A stretch of DNA of 35,117 bases from CAYZRY01 sp964481005 (lineage in GTDB: Bacteria; Bacillota_I; Bacilli_A; RF39; UBA660): assembly GCA_964481005.1 (NCBI GenBank), contig CAYZRY010000012.1:1-35117 (forward strand), written 5' to 3'. The notes beneath the pieces are model-generated. The model saw only the letters and a program-made list of their open reading frames with translations. It made no database searches and was not told where the DNA came from. The first letter of the stretch is position 1; every line of letters starts with the position of its first letter. A program made the position numbers and the translations under genes. Shown here piece after piece: positions 30,321 to 35,117 of the stretch.

Positions 30321-32477
30321 TTAGATGAACCAAGGGTTAAATGTTACGTCAATATTTAGCTTATTTGACATAAAGTGTTCTTTGTTGTTTTTCAATACGC
30401 TAAGTAGCAAATCATCGTACTTGTACTTAATTAATATATTAAAATGATAGTTGCCACGGAGTTTAAAGACCGATGCCACACTAGGACCTAGGACGCTAGT
30501 AGAGGGACTTAATTCTGACTTTAAACGATGGGCTAACTGACCACTTGCTTTACTAGCTAAATCGTAATCTTTAGAGATTACTTTAATTAAAACTAGATAG
30601 TAAAACGGTGGATAAGAAAGGACTTTACGATACTTCATTTCTTCTTCGTAAAAGCCTAGATAATCATGATTTTTAGCGTAAGTAATAGCATAATGATCAG
30701 GGTTATAGGTTTGAATAATCACTTTGCTAGGATCCCCTTTTCGTCCTGCTCGACCAGCAACTTGTGAAAGTAATTGAAAAGTTTCTTCACTAGCTCTAAA
30801 GTTAGGTATCATCAGTGATGTATCAGCACTGACAATTCCGACAAGATTGACATTTTCAAAATCAAGGCCCTTAGATATCATTTGGGTACCAAGCAAAATC
30901 ATCGCCTCTTTGCGGCGAAAGGCATCGATAATTTTTTGATGTGCTCCTTTAGTACTAGTAGTATCAAGATCCATTCGAAGAACTTTAGTATTAAATAGTT
31001 TTTTTAGCTCTTCTTCGACCTTTTCTGTTCCTGTCCCAAGACTTTTTAGGGCATCTTCCCCGCACGATGGACAAACATCTGGCTTTTTATCGGCATAACC
31101 ACAGTAATGACAACGCATCATATTAGAACTTTTATGATAAGTTAAACTGATATCACAGTTAGGACATTTATGAGCATAACCACAGTTACTACAGAGTAAG
31201 TAATTAGAAAATCCGCGACGATTTAGTAAAATCATTACCTGTTTATCAGCTTCGAGGGATTTATTTATCTCATTTATGAGTTCTTCAGAAAAGATACTTC
31301 GGCGATTCTTTACCTTAGCTAGATCGACAATCTCAACCTTAGGAAGAGATATATCAAAAGGTCTCTGGTCCATGGTAAGAAGTTCATAGACGCCTTTTTT
31401 AGCCCTAGCAAAAGACTCTAGCGAAGGAGTTGCACTACCAAGTAATAATGTAGCTCCATGCGTCTTAGCTCTCTTTTTAGCTACTTCGATTGTGTCGTAG
31501 CGCGGACTACTTTCCTGGCGATATGATGAAGAGTGTTCTTCATCGATAATGATAGCTCCGATATTTTTAAGCGGCGCAAAAATAGCACTTCGAGCACCGA
31601 TAACTATTTTAACCTCACCGCGGTAGATTCTTCGGTATTCGTCATATCTTTCACCATCGGACAAACGACTGTGATAGACAGCTATTTCTTCGTCGAAGTG
31701 TGATCTAAATAAATTGATTGTCTGAACGGTAATAGATATCTCGGGTAATAACAAAATAGCTGTTTTACCTTCTTTAAGGATTTTCTTGATAAGTTCTATG
31801 TAGATAACAGTCTTACCAGAACCAGTTATACCATGTAGTAAAAAAGGTTTTTCTGCCGACTTTGATAATATTTTATCTAATGTTTTTTGCTGAAGATCCG
31901 TCGGAATAAACTCTTTCGTTTTATCAGACTTTTCTGCTAAACGATATTCTTCTTCGTAGCTAACAATAATATAGCCCTTCTTAATCAAAGTATTAATACT
32001 TGATGGAGAAAAGTTAAGTAGTTTAGATTTGGCTACTTTTCCGTGTTCTTTAAGGTAACTAACAAGCTTTTCTTGGCTATCACTAGTAGTTATAGTATCT
32101 TGATTAGTTAGTTCTAGATAAGTAACTAGTTTAGTATTAACTTTGCCTTTAAAAGAAGCTTTAGCTCCCTTTGGTAGCATCACCTGAAGAGCAGATATTT
32201 TAGTTGATAAAGTCTCATTAGCTATTTCTTCGGCCAAGGATAAAAGTTCATCACTAAGATAGAATTCTCGCGAAGCTATATCTACGATTTCTTTAAGCTC
32301 TGCTTGATCTGATTTATCACTAAAACCAACGACAAATCCCTCAAGGGTCATCGACGCAAAAGGAACGACAACACGCTGCCCAATAGCTATTTCTTGCTCA
32401 AGTAAAAAAGGAACTTTATAATCAAAAGTTTTATCGATACTACTATGAGAAATTTCTACTAATACTTTTGCTATCAC
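30321..32477 (-). CDS. priA: Primosomal protein N' (PriA helicase)
   Basis: 3'-5' helicase that reloads the replisome at stalled forks. 718 residues. The N-terminal DNA-binding domain (VLVEISHSSIDKTFDYKVP) is followed by Walker A HGITGSGKT (216-223), DEEH (312-315) and GSATPSLES. The zinc domain has eight Cys in CSNCGYAHKCPNCD, CHYCGYADKK and CPSCG. Helicase motifs GTQMISKGLDFENV and QVAGRAGRKG follow. The start is GTG with a perfect AGGAGG five bases upstream. A -10 lies just beyond the rnhB terminator. No clear terminator follows priA. Confidence 0.98.
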   Translation of the reverse strand: MIAKVLVEISHSSIDKTFDYKVPFLLEQEIAIGQRVVVPFASMTLEGFVVGFSDKSDQAELKEIVDIASREFYLSDELLSLAEEIANETLSTKISALQVMLPKGAKASFKGKVNTKLVTYLELTNQDTITTSDSQEKLVSYLKEHGKVAKSKLLNFSPSSINTLIKKGYIIVSYEEEYRLAEKSDKTKEFIPTDLQQKTLDKILSKSAEKPFLLHGITGSGKTVIYIELIKKILKEGKTAILLLPEISITVQTINLFRSHFDEEIAVYHSRLSDGERYDEYRRIYRGEVKIVIGARSAIFAPLKNIGAIIIDEEHSSSYRQESSPRYDTIEVAKKRAKTHGATLLLGSATPSLESFARAKKGVYELLTMDQRPFDISLPKVEIVDLAKVKNRRSIFSEELINEINKSLEADKQVMILLNRRGFSNYLLCSNCGYAHKCPNCDISLTYHKSSNMMRCHYCGYADKKPDVCPSCGEDALKSLGTGTEKVEEELKKLFNTKVLRMDLDTTSTKGAHQKIIDAFRRKEAMILLGTQMISKGLDFENVNLVGIVSADTSLMIPNFRASEETFQLLSQVAGRAGRKGDPSKVIIQTYNPDHYAITYAKNHDYLGFYEEEMKYRKVLSYPPFYYLVLIKVISKDYDLASKASGQLAHRLKSELSPSTSVLGPSVASVFKLRGNYHFNILIKYKYDDLLLSVLKNNKEHFMSNKLNIDVTFNPWFI

Positions 32478-32494
32478 TTGGGCCTCCTAAATAT

Positions 32495-32503
32495 ATTTTA
32501 TCA
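32495..32503 (-). promoter_or_regulatory. Extended -10 promoter of priA
   Basis: Minus strand TGATAAAAT, immediately after the rnhB terminator T run; no clear -35. Confidence 0.6.
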
Positions 32504-32504
32504 T

Positions 32505-32535
32505 AAAAAAAGTATTATAGATTATCTAAATACTT
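32505..32535 (-). terminator. Terminator of rnhB
   Basis: Minus strand AAGTATT-TAGA, loop TAA, TCTA-A-AATACTT with one bulge, then T run. The rnhB stop is inside the 3' arm. Confidence 0.82.
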
Positions 32536-33129
32536 CTTAACTGGTCCATAACTTTTACGATGTTCAGAAATTATCCCATACTTTTCAATGGCCTCAAGAT
32601 GTGCCTTGGTTGGATAACCAGCATTTTTCTCAAAACCATAATGAGGATATTTAATCGCTAGCTTTTCTAACATTTCATCACGTGTTACTTTGGCAATAAT
32701 CGAAGCAGCACTGATCGAATGACTCTTAAGATCACCCTTTATAAGAGGAAGAGTTTCTTCCTTGATATCAAGCTTAACAGCATCTATTAGATAGTAATCA
32801 GCTTTAATCTTCATATCTTCGATAGCTTTTTTCATTGCTAGTTTACTTGCTTCTAGAATATTTATTCTATCGATCGTTTTAGCGTCTACTATCCCTACTC
32901 CAACGGCAATAGCGTTTTCATAGATAATTTTATAATATATTTCTCTTTTCTTTTTAGAGAGCTTTTTACTATCGGTTAATCCTTCGATATATAACCCTCT
33001 TGGCAAAATAACTGACGAAGCTACAACTGGACCAACTAGAGGACCACGGCCTGCTTCATCAATACCTGCGACCAAAGTAAAGCCACTTTGGTAAGCAGCT
33101 TCTTCATATTTTAATGTTTCTTTAATCAT
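32515..33129 (-). CDS. rnhB: Ribonuclease HII
   Basis: Removes ribonucleotides embedded in DNA and RNA primers. 204 residues. It has AGIDEAGRGPLVGPVVASSVI (Asp24, Glu25), LTDSKKLSKKKRE, YYLIDAVKL, KSHSISAASIIAKVTRD and the C-terminal GYPTKAHLEAIEKYG, all typical of HII. The start is ATG 33127-33129, overlapping the previous stop by eight bases; its ribosome binding site is weak, so coupling is likely. A TTG five codons upstream is less likely. In many Firmicutes rnhB directly follows rbgA; here a membrane protein gene sits between them. Confidence 0.97.
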   Translation of the reverse strand: MIKETLKYEEAAYQSGFTLVAGIDEAGRGPLVGPVVASSVILPRGLYIEGLTDSKKLSKKKREIYYKIIYENAIAVGVGIVDAKTIDRINILEASKLAMKKAIEDMKIKADYYLIDAVKLDIKEETLPLIKGDLKSHSISAASIIAKVTRDEMLEKLAIKYPHYGFEKNAGYPTKAHLEAIEKYGIISEHRKSYGPVKKYLDNL

Positions 33130-34225
33130 TGCTTTGATCAACAATCAGTAATCTTTCAGCATCAAGTGGATTAACTCTTATTTGAACTTCACCATATTTT
33201 AATTTATTGTAATCATAGATAGTTTTATCTTCGATACAACGCATGATAAGTTTACCAATCTTTTCAAAATGATTAAATTTTAAATCAAGCTCATAATCTA
33301 TCTCTATTTGTAGATTATCTTGGACTATTTTATTCTTAGTTGAAACAGTTGCAGTTTCAGCTCTATTAATATTGATAATAATTTTATCAGCAATATTTTC
33401 ATCTTTAATTATGACTATGTTTCTTGGAGCAATAATTTTAATTTTATCGTATTCTTTACTAGCTAAACTGTAGGATAGTTCACTATCCATGATGGCAAAA
33501 TCACTAGTTAATTGATTTTTATAACTGTAGTTTTTAGTTTCAATAACTAAGTAAGTAGCACTAGCTATAAAGATAAGTAAGGCAATGATTGTACCAACGA
33601 TGCGAACCATACTAGTATCTTGACTCTTTTTTCTAAAGTGATTATTGATTGAATCGATAGCCAGTAGTCCATATATGATAACTGATATGACAAAGAGGAA
33701 CAAACTGATTAAGTAAACTCCCTTAGCAGCAATCATCGACATGTATACAAGAAGAACAATTCCCCCGATAATTATTAAAATAATAGGTATTTCTGATACA
33801 TAGATAAGTATTTTAAAGAACTGTTTGATTCCTTCTAAAATATTTTTGAAGTTATCATTTTTTTCTTTCTTATCACTTACTTCGATCAAGTCTTTATCTT
33901 TGAGTAAGTCTTTAATAAAAGTATAAATCAATATCAGTGAGAAAATATAATATGCATAGTAGATCATATAGACCCAGACTGAACTAACTAACAATCTAAA
34001 AGTCGATGCAAAGGAAGTAATGATTGCCTCCCCTGTTTCAGCAATGATAAATACTGGCAGTTCAATGATTCTAATCAAAGTAAGAAGAATTAAAGCCTGC
34101 AAAACTATTTTAACAATGTTTTTACCATATTTAGTTCTTAGAAACTTACTTAGTTTATCAACTGCATTAAATGCGTGGTCTCCTAACTGTTTAACCCATT
34201 TTAAGACAATAAAATTATTTTCCAT
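33122..34225 (-). CDS. Multi-pass membrane protein, unknown
   Basis: 367 residues, no family recognised. About six hydrophobic segments lie between residues 38 and 230 (for example IPIILIIIGGIVLLVYMSMI and IVGTIIALLIFIASATYLVI), with a charged cytosolic loop around 110-130 (KDLLKDKDLIEVSDKKEKND). The last 130 residues are soluble and rich in beta-type patterns (KIKIIAPRNIVIIKDENIADKIIININ), probably outside the membrane. AAGGAG precedes the ATG and an extended -10 promoter is upstream. It overlaps rnhB by eight bases, so the two are co-transcribed. Confidence 0.75.
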   Translation of the reverse strand: MENNFIVLKWVKQLGDHAFNAVDKLSKFLRTKYGKNIVKIVLQALILLTLIRIIELPVFIIAETGEAIITSFASTFRLLVSSVWVYMIYYAYYIFSLILIYTFIKDLLKDKDLIEVSDKKEKNDNFKNILEGIKQFFKILIYVSEIPIILIIIGGIVLLVYMSMIAAKGVYLISLFLFVISVIIYGLLAIDSINNHFRKKSQDTSMVRIVGTIIALLIFIASATYLVIETKNYSYKNQLTSDFAIMDSELSYSLASKEYDKIKIIAPRNIVIIKDENIADKIIININRAETATVSTKNKIVQDNLQIEIDYELDLKFNHFEKIGKLIMRCIEDKTIYDYNKLKYGEVQIRVNPLDAERLLIVDQSND

Positions 34226-34248
34226 AATATACTCCTTATATTAGTTTA

Positions 34249-34257
34249 ATTATAACA
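34249..34257 (-). promoter_or_regulatory. Extended -10 promoter of the membrane protein-rnhB unit
   Basis: Minus strand TGTTATAAT shortly after the rbgA terminator; no convincing -35. Confidence 0.75.
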
Positions 34258-34262
34258 AATAC

Positions 34263-34292
34263 AAAAAAAAATAAAAGATATTTCTTTTATTT
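34263..34292 (-). terminator. Terminator of rbgA
   Basis: Minus strand AAATAAAAGA, loop AATA, TCTTTTATTT and more T. The rbgA stop codon overlaps the 5' arm. Confidence 0.85.
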
Positions 34293-35117
34293 AATCTAGG
34301 GTAATATTTTTAATTAGTCCATCTTTTGTATCACGATAGATAATATCTAGAGCTTTATCATGATCTGGCAAGCCGCCAGCAAGTAGTGCTCCCCTTTTTA
34401 AAGCAATCGCTTCTAAAGCTTCATCAAAATCAAAGTTTTGGTTTATAGAATATCGCTCTAACAATTTATCTGGATATCTTTTAGCCAGTAAATTTAAAAT
34501 ATGCATAGCTACTTTATCTTTAGGAATGACTTCTTCTTTAATTAATCCCATTGCTGCTAAGTTGAAAGCTTCTTCTTCGTCTTTGAACTTGGGCCAAAGT
34601 AGACCGGGAGAATCCATCAGTTCCATCTCTTTATTAATTCTAATCCAAGATAACTGTTTAGTCACTCCGGCTTTGTTACCGACGCTAGCACTTCGTTTAC
34701 CGACTAAAGCATTGATCAAAGTACTCTTTCCAACATTGGGACTTCCTATAACTAAAATACGTAAATTACGAGGTTTTAATCCTTTGGCAGATCTAGTTTC
34801 ATCTAAATGCTTTTTGACTGAATTAGCCTGCTCTAATAGTTTCTTAACTAGTGATTTATCTTCTAGGAGATTAGTTTTGATGTGTCTAAAAGAAGAATAC
34901 TCTCTATTAATAATTTCATCAGTTCTTTTAGGGTCACATAAATCATATTTAGAAAAGATCATAATCTTTTCTTTACCAGAAATAAGCTTATCTAAATCAT
35001 CTATTTTAGAGCTTACTGGTACTCTGGCATCAACTACTTCAAAAACAACATCAATCAAAGAGATAATTTCACTTATCTCTCGTTTAGTCCTAGCCATATG
35101 ACCAGGATACCAGTTAA
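34291..35117 (-). CDS. rbgA: Ribosome biogenesis GTPase RbgA (5' end beyond window)
   Basis: Circularly permuted GTPase needed late in 50S assembly (YlqF). Motif order is permuted: G4 SKYD first, then G1 GSPNVGKST, G2 NKAGVTKQ and G3 DSPGLLWP. The C-terminal RNA-binding ANTAR-like domain follows (AMHILNLLAKRYPDKLLERY ... EALEAIALKRGALLAGG). The reading frame continues past the ATG at 35095-35097 to the window edge as NWYPGHMARTKRE. That is the conserved N-terminal PGHM motif of the family, so the real start lies beyond 35117. 276 residues are visible. Confidence 0.96.
   Translation of the reverse strand, partial: NWYPGHMARTKREISEIISLIDVVFEVVDARVPVSSKIDDLDKLISGKEKIMIFSKYDLCDPKRTDEIINREYSSFRHIKTNLLEDKSLVKKLLEQANSVKKHLDETRSAKGLKPRNLRILVIGSPNVGKSTLINALVGKRSASVGNKAGVTKQLSWIRINKEMELMDSPGLLWPKFKDEEEAFNLAAMGLIKEEVIPKDKVAMHILNLLAKRYPDKLLERYSINQNFDFDEALEAIALKRGALLAGGLPDHDKALDIIYRDTKDGLIKNITLD

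Noticed and set aside
1..35117. CRISPR array, insertion sequence, prophage or attachment site
   Set aside because: No regularly spaced direct repeats, transposase or integrase motifs, or target duplications next to the tRNAs were seen.

Overview
The window is 35,117 bases of AT-rich chromosome from a low-GC Gram-positive bacterium. Firmicutes signatures are an HrcA/CIRCE-controlled hrcA-grpE-dnaK-dnaJ operon, a ribosomal protein L27 with a cleavable N-terminal extension next to its protease Prp, RNase HIII beside RNase HII, a YlbF-RsmD pair, ParE/ParC and RbgA-RnhB. TGA is used as a stop and TGG for Trp, so this is not the mycoplasma code. The small compact genes and the prepilin-like protein suggest an uncultured, probably host-associated member of Bacilli (RF39/Erysipelotrichia-like). 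That placement is inference.

Layout. 1-4540: heat-shock operon on the minus strand, dnaJ cut by the window edge. 4551-9696: five tandem, translationally coupled genes on the minus strand for compact zinc-peptidase-like proteins (HExxH plus a downstream Glu). They look like a shrunken M3/oligoendopeptidase-F core. Two of the five carry a one-base frameshift. 9698-9975: a small Asn/Gly-rich gene. 9975-14284: rplU-prp-rpmA, then obgE-nusB-xseA-xseB. 14308-17435: transketolase, yneF and a Cof-type phosphatase. 17459-17743: two tRNAs on the plus strand. 17742-20075: small unknown genes and RNase HIII. 20075-21139: a prepilin-like surface protein. 21144-26489: parE-parC, then a ylbF-like gene and rsmD. 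26492-30298: hybrid histidine kinase, and an unknown gene followed by an acyltransferase. 30321-35117: priA, rnhB, a membrane protein and rbgA, cut by the window edge.

Most genes serve protein folding, ribosome assembly (L21, L27, Prp, Obg, RbgA, RsmD), transcription antitermination (NusB), and DNA replication, repair and topology (XseAB, PriA, RNases H, topoisomerase IV). The part that does not look routine is the five-gene mini-M3 array. Other points of note are an unknown protein ending in a sliding-clamp-binding motif, a predicted leaderless gene, and extremely compact gene junctions. At those junctions the stop codon lies in or against the terminator hairpin, and an extended -10 promoter for the next gene often follows directly.

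No stretch above 300 bases lacks a gene. I saw no insertion sequence, prophage, CRISPR array or replication origin.
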